Source of the DNA: Thecaphora thlaspeos
Lineage: Eukaryota > Basidiomycota > Ustilaginomycetes > Urocystidales > Glomosporiaceae
Assembly (NCBI GenBank): GCA_900291925.1
Contig: UWYS01000015.1
Span: 186,001-250,000 of the forward strand
DNA length: 64,000 nucleotides
Reading direction: 5' to 3'
In this document: positions 44,383-55,025 of the stretch, one piece after another
Numbering within the stretch: position 1 is the stretch's first letter
Layout of the letters: the number at the start of each line of letters is the position of its first letter
The notes under the pieces: model-generated
What the model was told of the DNA's origin: nothing
Seen by the model: only the letters and a program-made list of their open reading frames with translations
Databases searched by the model: none
Program-made: the position numbers and the translations under genes

Positions 44383-47300
44383 CGTGTATGTGTGCGTGGG
44401 GAAAGGGTGGTGGCGATGGTGGTGGTAGTGGTGTCGTGTCGATGGTGAGGTCGAGCAGCTTCTCCTTACTCCACGAAAGGCGCGGCCAGGCATGCGGGAC
44501 GGAGAACGGCCGTGCATGAAGCTTCCTGATTTCTTCTCGGCCCAGTCGGGCGCGGGCCAAGTGACTCATCCTTCCCTCCGAGGCGGGAGCTGGCGACTTC
44601 CGGAGCCGAGAATGTATGCACTTTGTCGCCATGATATCTCTTCAGCCCCTTGGCGTCAGAGAACTCAGGCCTCGCCGCCGAGGGCGTCACCTTCCTAGAT
44701 ACCTACACAGCGCCCTTGGCAACGCGTGCGTACAGTATCAAGCAGGCGATCGCGGCCACCGGATCATCGAGCGGTCTTGCAGCCCCTTGCCCAACTGAAC
44801 ACCGCACGACGAGTGGAGGTGCAACCAAGATCATCGAGAGCGAGATGGTGGTGGCTGCTCTTTCCGGAGTGGTCCCGAGGACCTCAAGTCATGAGGCGCT
44901 GGGCCGCGGGGATCCCAGCTGCTGTTGTTCGCACACGTGCAGACGGGTGTTTGCTTGCTCCGTCGTCGTCGGAGATCAGCAATGCAGTAGAGTGGTCGAT
45001 GTGTACATAGATGAAAGGGCCTGCCTAGGGGACACAGCCATGTATAGCATGTGCACGAGGGGAAATACGTATGTAGATCTACTGTACTGAGCTCTTCCGA
45101 CGATACGCAGCGTGACTGCTTCCGAAAGGGGGGATGGACAGCCACGACCGAATGTGGCCTATGGCATGCGGTCATCCCGGCTTGTCTTCTTCGTGGGCAG
45201 CTTCGGCGTAAGGACGACGAGATCAGTCAGCAGTGGTGGTGATGGGGGTGGTCCAGGCATCTAGAACATGTCGACGCTCACGCGCACGCACACGCAAGCA
45301 TACAGTACATGTTGGAAATATCAAACCTAGCTACCAACTGTCGATCCGGGTCACTTTTGCGTAGCAGGATTTCAACAGTACACGCACGCATACAGTAGTC
45401 TACGCACAGTAATTCACAGCACGACGAAGCCCAGAAAAGCTAAGTGCATAGAAAGCTTGAGCAGCAGCGGCCTAGGCCCTGTCCCGCCGCAAGGCAGTGC
45501 AGAGCTTGCCGGCTTCTATGTCGGAAATTGGGCTCGCCAAACTCTCGTTCGCACCTCGGCCCGGAGCGACGCCAGGGGCTACTACACTGTAGCCTGCCGT
45601 GGGAGTCGGCGAGCTCGGGTCAGCAAGCAAGCTGCAGCAACAGCAGCAGCAAGAAACGATCCAGCCTGAAAGGGAGCGACCGAAGGCTGGCCGGCCTGCC
45701 TTGGGCGAAGAGCCAGCTGGTGCGACGTCGAGGCAATGGTCGACTCTGGGGGGCGAGACCCTGCGACATGATATCTCAGCGCGGGGACGTGTGCGTGTCG
45801 TTGGGAGCGCAGCTGCGGTGCCCCTCGGCCACCTGTCCCGCCCCTGTCTACACTCCTTACACTCACCTTCCGACATGGACTGCGCAGATACATACACAGA
45901 TAGCGTAGACTTATTATGGAGTCTGTGATCTTCGCCAACCTCCTTAGGTAAGGATCTGCGAGAACAGAGGTAGGTGGTAGGGTAGTACGGTAATAGTTGT
46001 TTAAGGCTGACGCCGACGCCAGTCATGAGGTACCGCAGTCCGAGGCAAATGACAGCTCAGCGGCCCGGTCTGGGGCGGTACTGTACACAGGAAATTGTCT
46101 TCTGCATGTAGATCCCTTAGACGCCGAAGTTGTATGTACTGCAGCGCTTTCTTCGAAGCTTTGCGACGGACACCAGCAAGAGTCGATCCCGTATCGCCGA
46201 ATCGAGCACAGCCCTCCGATTCAAGAAGGCGGGTGATCGTATGTCCTACCTGTATCTTGACCTAGTCGCCAGGTACATCTTCAAGTAAAGGAGATGCCTT
46301 CACCCCGCTACATAGGTCGTCGCAACGATTCAATGCACTCTAAAGGCTAGCCATCCCGCCCCTAAGGTCGGAAACTCACATCACTACGCACCGCCTTCTT
46401 CTCACGGTGAGCGCAAGTCGTTCGTCGGAGACCAGCAAGGTCGGCTGATCTAGCAAGGCTCCGGCGGGTCAAACCGAATTTAGTCACCTCGATTACAATG
46501 TTCGTCGGCCGCTCCTCTCTTCCTTCCCGGCCTCCTCCTACGGTACATCCGGCATCGGCCACCTTCCCACCGTCCTCTCCGTTCGGGAGCGAGCCAGGAG
46601 GGTTTCACGCAGCGGGAAACTGGGCGTGCGCGGGAGCTCGGGCCTACCTAGCTTGGGACGCGACTGCAATGAGAGCCACCGAACACGGTGGCTCTTGTGT
46701 CGGGTGTGTGCCATGTACCGTTGTCACGGTCCAACGGCCGTCACACCACCGAGCGAGACCGAGCTGTGTTCTATATTGGTGGGCAAGCGGGTGCTGTGCT
46801 GTCGGTGTGATTGGCTGTTGTTGGCTCGCTTGCGTGTCGAAGCGTCGCGGCGAGGCGCAGTAAGGGGGGCGGGCGGGTTCTCTTAGTTTCCGTCCCACAC
46901 CCAAGCTTTGGCCTGCTTGGCCTGTGAGCCACCACCGCCCGCGCCCCTTCCCTCCCTTTCCCTTAGCTCGTGCACGCGCCAGTTCGCCCTTCACGCCTCT
47001 TTGGTTGTCACTGAGAACCTCCCGCCCTCCCCTTGGATTCGAGAAGCGCAGCCTCTCCCTCCTTCATTCCCAACACACTACTTACATCACACCAATATCA
47101 TCATCCGACTCTACACCCTCACCGTTCGCCCTCGCACTACCACGCTCGCTGCCCGCCTTCACGCCCGACCGAGAGGCGTGACCCTTCAGTTCTTCCAGCC
47201 CGTCATTCAGCCCCGCTTATCAAGCTTGGCGAACTAGAAGCTTCGCTCGTCACACCCGCCGCCCACGTCTTCGGCATTTCCGATCAGACGCCCACCTTGC

Positions 47301-47562
47301 ACTTCGCGGCCGCCCTTCGATCGACCTTACCGAAACCCAGCATCGGCAGCGCGCCGTTCTCTGCTAGGCTTCCCTGTCTACCTCGACCATCGTGATACGG
47401 CATCGAAGCGGCAGTTCTCTCTTCGGTCAGCTCTCAGCCTTCGGTCTAGACAAGCCTGCAGCTTCGCTTAGCCGTCCGTCAGTCTTTCAGACAAGCTCCC
47501 TCGTCTGCCGTACCAGCTAGCAGCATCCACTTATACACAAGTACAGCACCTCGCGACACAGC
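44383..47562. other. 3.2-kb interval with no recognisable gene
   Basis: The longest gene-free stretch in the window. It begins with THR4 leader sequence, and 46900-47562 is probably the promoter and leader of the riboflavin kinase gene (pyrimidine-rich, short open frames). The middle (44700-46500) is less GC-rich than the flanking genes and has scattered CACGCA/ACAGTA-like words (45275-45425). I checked both strands for protein motifs, tRNA T-arms and arrays and found none. A non-coding transcript or an old element is possible but unsupported. Confidence 0.4.
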
Positions 47563-48953
47563 ATGTCATCAGCACCGCCAGCAGCGACCAGGTTGCCGGT
47601 ACCCCCCGCCGCGCGGCCAGAAGTGTGCGGCTCGCATGCTCCTGAACGGCCCTACCCAATCTACCTCCGCGGCGAGGTCGAAAAGGGGTTTGGAAGGGGT
47701 TCGAAAGACCTAGGATGCCCAACAGGTGAGGTGCTTTTTGCAACGTCCCATGTATGCGCTGCTCTTCCGTCATGGCTAAGGAACGCGAAGCTGATCGGAA
47801 GATCCCCATTGCTCGACCATCTACCCTGCTCCAGCGAACCTGCCAGCGCGAGTCGTCGGGCCGGGCTCAAAGCTTACCAGGACGGGAGTCTACTTTGGTT
47901 TTGCCCGCGTCCTGCCGCAAGACGAGGACGATGCCCTCTTGACGGACTCGGAGGCCGACGACCGGTCCTATCACTTTGGCACTGACGCCGGCGAGGCGCA
48001 CCTAGATGACGACGAGGACAACGAGGTTGTGCTGGGCGCCAGCCCGGTCCAGGACGGAGCGGGCGGTTTCCTCCACGCGGTCCGGTCCAAGTCGAGGCAA
48101 GACAGCAACGGCAGCCTGCTCAGGCAGATCAACTCGCAGGAAGGTCGGAGCGCGGACAAGGAGGCAGTGGTGTCCGCGATGGAGCTCAAGGCGGCATCTG
48201 CGGCATCGGCGTCTGCGTCTCCGTCGGCCTCTTCTGCATCAGGCTCAGCTGCTGCGCCGACGTCTAGCAGCAAAAACTCGTCGGGTTCGCGGTACATTTC
48301 CATTGGGAGCGGAACGGGCAGCGGCTTCAGCACGGGAAGCAGGAGGCAAAAGAAGAAGCGCATCCCCCTCCAACCGGAGGACTCGCAGGTCTTCCCCATG
48401 GTCATGAGCGTCGGCTGGAATCCGTTCTACAAGAACACCTACATGACCGCCGTGAGTGTCTGGCCGCGTAACCTTTGTCCCTACGCATTAAGTGCCAGAC
48501 GGACCCTTTCAAACTGACTTTCGGTACGTCTTGTCTTCTCTTGTTGCACTTTGTTCTTTACCAACGCAGGAGGTCCACATCCTTCACGACTTTGCCACCG
48601 ATTTCTACGGCCTAGAGGTCCGCGTGGTCGTACTGGGCTACGTTCGACCAGAGTACAACTACGATTCGATGGGTAAGTCGCCTGACCAATTCATTCCTGT
48701 CCCCCTCTCGTTGCGATTTCTGGGCCAACTGCGCTGAAATTCGACGCCTTTTCGCCCTCGCTCTGCGGCTCGTAGATGCCCTGATCGCCGACATCGACAT
48801 GGACAAGAAGGTGACGATCAATTCGCTCAATCGCCCGCTATACCAGGACTACGCGCAAGACCCTTTCCTCGGTAAGCTCAACACTTGAGGTCATCCGCAC
48901 TCTCCGACCTTGCAGTACAGCTCGCCCGCCATGAGGCATATCACCCAGCATAG
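47563..48953 (+). CDS. FMN1: Riboflavin kinase
   Basis: Exons 47563-47725, 47835-48451, 48570-48672, 48776-48871 and 48916-48953 give 338 residues, all phases consistent. The enzyme phosphorylates riboflavin to FMN. Motifs: PERPYPIYLRGEVEKGFGRG, the ATP/Mg site PTANLP across intron 1, GVYFGFARV, FPMVMSVGWNPFYKNT, catalytic Glu region EVHILHDFATDFYG, and LGYVRPEYNYDSMDALIADI. Between GVYFGFARVLPQ and VFPMVMSVGW there is an insertion of about 155 residues (47921-48387), acidic then Ser/Ala-rich, where most homologues have only a short loop. The last exon codes 12 residues (LARHEAYHPA end). There is no FAD synthetase fusion. Confidence 0.95.
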
Positions 48954-49715
48954 TTTCCATCGCCGTCACAGCATTGCCCCCATCCACTCATCTTCCACCA
49001 CCCAACTCCCCCACGTATATGAGTTCCGGTACTTCCTGGGCCGGCATCCGATTGACGGCTGCGAGCGACTCTTGGGCTCGACGAGGCAACCGACCAGATC
49101 CCCTCGCTCGCTCACAACCCTCCCGACTCGCACACCGATACCTATTCCCGAGACCGATTTCATCGTGAGGGCCCACTTTTGTGCAAACCACGCACAAAGG
49201 CTCACGGTCAGACAAAGACACAGAAGGCGATACATACGAACTACAGACGTCTCTTCCTTCATCCTTTTTGGTTATTTCGTTCGAAGGGGTCATGGTGCAG
49301 AGGAGCCCGCGTGGACCGGGGGTCCTGTAGGCTACAACGAAAGCGATGGAAACGAAACGATAGGGAGTGTGAGAAATTTTAAGAGCAAAGAATCGATACA
49401 CCCTTTTTCTCGATTTAGGGCGGGAGTTGTGGGGAGATGGTCCGAAGTGCGAGCGACTAAGCGTGTGTTTGCGGATACGATCGACGTCGTGGCTAGTGTT
49501 TCCTCGTCGTCATCTTGACACGTGTTTCGGTGATTGGTACGGCTGGCATCTTTCCCCGTCCTCTGCGGCAATCTTGAGCGTCTTATCCTCCTCGTTGCCG
49601 TCGGATGCCGAATCCTGAGTCGTATGTCGCCGATGCTGCGTGACCGTTCTGTGTCTGCTGCTGCTGCTGCTGCTTGATGCCACCGCCGTCGTTGGTAAGG
49701 CGGCTGAGGGACGAT
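48954..49715. other. Convergent 3' interval with CTG repeat
   Basis: 762 bases between FMN1 and the minus-strand unidentified gene. There is a (CTG)n tract at 49658-49675. The remainder is AT-richer than the flanking coding DNA and shows no motif. Confidence 0.45.
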
Positions 49716-51779
49716 TTAATTTTCCTCTTCCTCGGACTCTGTGCTGCTTTCGCTATCGTTGTCTCGTCCGGTCGGCGTGGTCCCGGCTATGATGTTGCCT
49801 CCTCCGCAGCTGCCACTACCACCACCAATGATACCGTTGTGGGCTCCGTCGCCGGCGCTGCCGCTTCCGCTCGATCCGGTCGAGTTGCTGCTCTCGCTGT
49901 CGCTGCTGCTAGAGGAGCTTGAGCCGGAGTTGGAGTTAGAGCTGCTGCTCTCGCCTTCGCTATCACTGCTGCTGCTGCTGCTGCTGCTGCTCTCATCGTC
50001 GCTGTTAGCGCCACCGTTTCCGTTTGCAGCGCCGTTGGTTGCCACCCGGCTAACCGTCGTCGTCGTCGTCGTCGTCACCTCCAATTGCTGCTTCTGCTTC
50101 TGAGCGAGATCGGTGAGGTCGATTTTTTGCGGCAGCTGTGCGATCTGCCTCCTCGCTACGTCGATGGCGCGCTGCATGTCGAGGTAGAACCTGCACGTCT
50201 TGTTGACCCCAGTGAAATCCTTCCGGTAGCCGCACAGCTTGCACGGAGCTTCGTTTGACTTGCCCTGTGCGAAGAGGCAGTTGAGCGTGTAGATTTTGAG
50301 GACGTACGCGTTGGGCCCAAAGTTGCGGAGAAAGGCCGAGTCGGCGACGATTTTGTCGTGGCGACGTACCTTGATCCTCGAGTAGTCGTCGCGGTCCGGC
50401 TCGACAGAGGAAGAGGTCGAGCATGAGTCGACTTCGTGCGCGTCCTCCTCGTCGTCAGAGGAGCAGTCGGTCGAGATGTCGCTGTTGTCGTCGTCCTCTC
50501 GGCCGCTGCGCTGCATTGCGAGCGGACAGCTGAGCAGGAAAAGCTCCCATACATCCGTATCACAGCTTGAGCACGTCGAACGTTTCCTAAATTTTCCGTC
50601 CTCCCATTCATATCCGAGCTCCTGTAGCCAGGTCTGACGGGCGTGGTGCAGCTTTAAGAGACGGAGACAGATTGCGTCGCCCATCTTTGCCTCGTCCGAG
50701 GGCATCATCTTGTCCCAGGGGACGCCGAGGGTGAGGCGCGAGGCGCTCTCGACAAGGTAGCGGAACGAGTCGTTGCTCAACGGGCAGAGAGAGCAGATCT
50801 CCGCCATGGTTTCGAAGGCGTTGTAGTCGTTGATTTCCATCGGGTGGTCGAATATGTCCATCAGGGTAGCGAGGATGACAGCGAGCGGCTCGACGAGTTG
50901 CGCGCGCACCCCTAGGCGCATTGCGAGCGTAAATATGCGCAGCGACTTCCAGAAGAAGGCGGCCTTGAGCTTCTTGCGCTTCCGACGCACCTCAACCGCA
51001 GAACGGCTGCGCCTGGGCTGATGCGTCCTGAGATCCTTGCGCAAGGCTTCGTAGCCCGCCTGGCTGTTGCGCAGCAGCTGGAATAGGCTGTCGACGACGC
51101 TGGTCGCGTAGTGGGTGGGAACTAAAACCTGCTGCATCTTCGTCACAGCCCCGTCATTGAACCATGCTTGTATCTCCTGTTTGCTGATCTTGAGGCCTTT
51201 GGTGCTGACCATGTCCGGGGTGGCGGTGGCGGCTGACGGTTTTGACAACGGATCCGCGCCCGGAGTGACAGAAGCTGGAATCGATGCAGGGCGTTTTGCT
51301 GCTGAGCGCATCTCCGCCAGAGGTGCGGCGGGGACCGATGCGGCGGTAAGGTTCGGAGCCGCTGCCCGGACTAACACTTGGGGCGGTGCAGGAGATAACT
51401 CTGAGTCCGACAGCATCGACGAGGCCGACAGCGACGCCGCGTCGACGAGGTCGGAAAAGAAGGGCGAACGAGGTGCAGCAGCTCGAGCCGTGGATGGAGC
51501 CGGTACTGCAGCCGAAGCTTCCTGGGCCACGCGTGAGCGCGGGCGCGGCCTTCGCTGCACGCCGTCAAGAGACCTCCTAGCAGTGGCGAAGCCGTGCGCA
51601 GCCGTGGGGAAGCTGGCGGCGGGGGTCTGTGCAGGCTGGAAGATCGCCAAGGGAGCCGCCCGGGTGCCCTGCTTCAGAGGGCCGATGTCGATGTCGTCGT
51701 TCTCTTCGTCTGAGGCGGTCGGCGAGAGGTTGACGTGCCTAGTCTTGACCCTCTTCGTTTTAGGCGGCTGCGCTGACAT
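49716..51779 (-). CDS. Unidentified 687-residue protein with Cys clusters and Ser/acidic tail
   Basis: Single frame from ATG 51779 (MSAQPPKTKRVKTRHVN, basic and possibly nuclear) to TAA 49716. Residues 1-205 are disordered. About 210-420 form an ordered, mostly helical region (KQEIQAWFNDGAVTKMQQVL, then FFWKSLRIFTLAMRLGV, then FETMAEICSLCPLSND). Two Cys groups follow: STCSSCDTDVWELF with a later Cys, and CKLCGYRKDFTGVNKTC, which together could bind zinc. Residues from about 580 are Gln/Thr/Ser/Gly/Asp/Glu low complexity from AGC/CTG-type repeats. I do not recognise the family. Upstream in-frame ATGs exist, but that segment crosses a G15-type run and reads as simple Pro/Ser sequence, so the start chosen is the first before ordered composition. 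Confidence 0.6.
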   Translation of the reverse strand: MSAQPPKTKRVKTRHVNLSPTASDEENDDIDIGPLKQGTRAAPLAIFQPAQTPAASFPTAAHGFATARRSLDGVQRRPRPRSRVAQEASAAVPAPSTARAAAPRSPFFSDLVDAASLSASSMLSDSELSPAPPQVLVRAAAPNLTAASVPAAPLAEMRSAAKRPASIPASVTPGADPLSKPSAATATPDMVSTKGLKISKQEIQAWFNDGAVTKMQQVLVPTHYATSVVDSLFQLLRNSQAGYEALRKDLRTHQPRRSRSAVEVRRKRKKLKAAFFWKSLRIFTLAMRLGVRAQLVEPLAVILATLMDIFDHPMEINDYNAFETMAEICSLCPLSNDSFRYLVESASRLTLGVPWDKMMPSDEAKMGDAICLRLLKLHHARQTWLQELGYEWEDGKFRKRSTCSSCDTDVWELFLLSCPLAMQRSGREDDDNSDISTDCSSDDEEDAHEVDSCSTSSSVEPDRDDYSRIKVRRHDKIVADSAFLRNFGPNAYVLKIYTLNCLFAQGKSNEAPCKLCGYRKDFTGVNKTCRFYLDMQRAIDVARRQIAQLPQKIDLTDLAQKQKQQLEVTTTTTTTVSRVATNGAANGNGGANSDDESSSSSSSSSDSEGESSSSNSNSGSSSSSSSDSESSNSTGSSGSGSAGDGAHNGIIGGGSGSCGGGNIIAGTTPTGRDNDSESSTESEEEEN

Positions 51780-52964
51780 GGCGGAGGGCGTCGCCAGACG
51801 TGACGGGGCGGTCTCGGCTCCAGATTGTGAGGTGGGTCGACGCTGACGATCCAAATTGTGAGAGGATGGGGTTGATGGCGGCGATGAAGAAAAGGAGGGA
51901 AGGAGGGGGACGGGGGGGGGGGGGGGCGGAGGTCGAGGAGCAAGGCTGACCAGGAAGGCGGCGGCCGTTGTCCATAGCATGTCCTCGTCAGGGGGCTTGT
52001 CGCGGGTCGACCCTGCCTGCCTGCCTGGCAGCCAGACAAATCGACGGAAAGCCAGCGGCCAGTTGCACATAGCGCCCTCCAGCCTGCCGCCCTGCCTATG
52101 CGCCTGCGCCGAGCTGCGGGCGAGGTTGCCAGGCAGCCAGCAAAGAAGAGGCAGGATGACTGCGCCGCCACCTGCCGACCTGCCTCGCCCTCCCAGCTGC
52201 GCGTCCGGGCGGCCTGAAATCGGCCTGCGGGCATCGCCGTCGCGGTAGATAGCGGTTGAGGCTCCATGTGCCGTTATTCCCTTCCATTCTAGCAAGCGCA
52301 AAAGGCCCCCGGCTCGTCCCCGAATGGCCTCTGCAAGCACATGGTTCATTAATCAAGCCAGGCCTGCGCTCCCGGCTGGCCTCCGAGACGGTGCGGAGCG
52401 TAGCACGTCGCGGACGAGGCAGCTAGCTCTTCAGCAGCCCAGTCCACCTGGCCCAATTCGACAAAGGGAGCAGCGACTCACGAGCTGCCCAGCAGAATAG
52501 GCTACCGCAAGTTTGCGTCCGTCTCAATAAGGTTCGCGTACAGAAAAACAGGAAAAGATGAATGAGGAACACAAGGAAAACTCGATCTCTCACCACGAAG
52601 ATATCAGGGGCGAAGAGCGGTTGCTAAGGGAGCTTCCAAATCAAACGATCCTTGCTTGACTCTCCGTGTAGCTAGAAAAGGGGACATAGGCTCGTCGCCA
52701 GAGCCATCCGCTTTTCAGACCACATGCCGCCTGGATCTATTTGGCCGCAGAGAGTGTGGCGCGGTGCAGCGACTCTCTGTATGCCGCCATGGAGACGGAG
52801 CGAGACCGACCCCGTTGTTACACTACCTCTCGTCTGCGTCAACCGGCGACGGCGAAGCGCGGCTCACGCATCGTAATCGCCAGCGAGACGGCTCAGCTGG
52901 ACCGACTCACGTCGAGGGGCGTTTCGGTACGGCCCTCTGTGCAGTACGTAGATTGCTCTGTGTG
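51780..52964. promoter_or_regulatory. Promoter region upstream of the unidentified 687-residue gene
   Basis: 1.2 kb between two minus-strand genes. It has a G-rich run at 51909-51926 close to the start codon and purine/pyrimidine tracts. The distal part holds the 3' UTR of the next gene. No other coding sequence is supported. Confidence 0.4.
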
Positions 52965-55025
52965 TCACTCCATTGGGTTTGTGCGGCCGGCCTGTGTCGG
53001 GAGACAGAGATACATAGGGAAAGTAGAGAGCAGGGTCAGTCGACCGTCCAGATACACACGAGGACACCTTCGGCATCGACTCTGCGCGGGCGTGCACTTA
53101 CCTGCTCCTCATCGTTGTCGGTCCGACGGCAGCCACACAGCCAGTCGGTCCACCATGATCTCATCTCGGTCCCCTGCTCCCGCTGCCTGCCTTGCGTCCC
53201 GCGCGCGCCGCGCCGATCGGACGCTTCCACCGACTCCATCCAGTCGTCGCCGGCTGTGATGCCGAGCTCACGGAATTTGGAACTGCTCGTCGATGCCCGC
53301 GACGGCTGGTTCGACAGCTTGACGTCCATCGACCCCACTCGGACATCGCCGCGCGCATCGTCGTCCCTCGCGCCGCCGTAGGGCTCGGACACAGACATCG
53401 AGTACTGGTTGCGCCGGCCGTTGAGCTCCATAGCCACTTCTTCGTCCAGACCGCCCTGGTGCAGTGTCGTCGACACGCCGCCGCGAGCTGGGCCGGCACC
53501 GCCCGCTGGAGGGTAGTTGGCGTCCTCAGCGCTCGCGAACGGATTGGCGCTTCGGCCAGCCCCCGGATGCTCCTCACCCTCTCCGGCGATGGAGGCCTCT
53601 GTGTCGGTCGCCACTATCGACGGCATTCGCCGTTCGCCCTTGCCGCGGTCCATGATGCTCGCCTCGATCGTCCTCCGCTGGATGCTCGACGCCCTTCCTA
53701 CGGTGACTATTGGACGCGAGGCGGTCGGCGTCGGCTTCTTTGACGGAGCCACCGAGGGATATTGACGCTGGTAGATGTCCTCCGCCGCCTCTTCTGAAGC
53801 GTCTTCAAACGGGTTCTGAGCCCGCCCTTTCCCCTTATCATGGCTCGACTCGCTCTCAGACTCCGGCACGTCCTCTAGCAGAGCGGGGTCCGACGAACGG
53901 CCGCCACCAAATGAGCTGAGCCGCGCCTCACCACCGCCACTGTTACCATTGCTGCCGACAAGATAGCGAGCAGACTTGCTGCCAGAGTCGCCGCTCTGGG
54001 AGCCCTTGATCAGCTCGTCCTGCGTATTGCTGCTGTCGATCGACGACAGACTGTCGGGCCGAGTGGCGCCGCGGAGGAACGACCTTAAGTCAGTCCTGGG
54101 AAAACGCGGATTGACGGACGACGCTTCAGCCAGCCTCTCCGATGATGGCCCCGCTCCCAGCCCCGTGGCCAAACTGCGCGAGGTCGAGCGAATCCCCGAT
54201 AGCCTCCGCGCAAGGCTCCCACCCGCAGATGGCGGTGCTATCAAGGAGGACCGCGAGGTGCGAGCCGCCTTGCGCCTATTGCGTTCTTTCGCCGCCCACC
54301 TCTCGAGGTTCTGTGGTCGTGGTAGCACCGTCAATCGGAAGAAAGAACAAGCAAGATCAGCATTTGACGGCCTGCATTTATCGGCTGAATGCTTTGAGAG
54401 CAGACCTCGATGCATTGAGTGGGCTCACCTGCTGGACACGCTTGGCCTCGGCGACGTCATCGTTGGCTGTCAAATAGGACTCTGCAGCTTCGCGATTGTA
54501 AAGATCAGCCCCGGCGGCTCCAGACCCAGAGCGATTCCTGGAGCTGACATTGGCACCGGCACCGTTGGCGTTCAGACGGTGCTGCGACCCCAGCGTCGGC
54601 GGAAGGACCGAGCTAAAGCCCAGGCCCCTGCCACCCCCCACCCCTGAGACGTACGTGCCCTTCGCGTCGGCGGAAGGTAGCCTGGCGTGGCCGTTGGCGC
54701 GCAGCGTTAGGGGATCGTCGATGACCGGGCTGGTGCTTGTGCTGGGCTTGGGATCGTCCATAGCTTTCCATCCGCGCCCGTTGTCGTGCCGACCGTGGGC
54801 GGGACCGGCGGCAGGTGCCCCTGTATTCCCCTTGGGATGCTGCTTGCCGTTGCCGGTGCCGTTCTCTGCGATGAGGGGTGCCGATGCCAGGCGGTCCGAG
54901 TCCGCCGTCAAAGTGGAACTGAACGAGACGTCCGACAGGCCAGAGACGTTCTCGCTGCGGTCGACGTGACGGGAGGAGCGGTTGGAGACGGCGTCTTCGA
55001 CCATGGATGCAGTGGAGGGCAGCAT
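52965..55025 (-). CDS. Unidentified 610-residue disordered protein with conserved WWTDWLCGC C-terminus
   Basis: Exons 55025-54429, 54310-53102 and 52991-52965. Both introns are phase 0. The body is disordered and Ser/Arg/Gly-rich, with one helical basic stretch after the first splice (NLERWAAKERNRRKAARTSR). The end reads TEMRSWWTDWLCGCRRTDNDEEQ, then across the last intron AGRTNPME and stop. A C-terminus of the form WWT-x-WLCGC...GRTNP-x-E recurs, from memory, in uncharacterised fungal proteins, and the adjacent cysteines could be lipidated; function is unknown. The 27-nt last exon is supported by GTAAGT donor, ACAG acceptor, frame and this recurring ending. A second ATG lies seven codons after the first. 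Confidence 0.7.

Noticed and set aside
51841..52349. N-terminal extension of the 687-residue protein from upstream ATGs
   Set aside because: The extension crosses a G-rich run and simple-sequence Pro/Ser codons, and reads like leader DNA.
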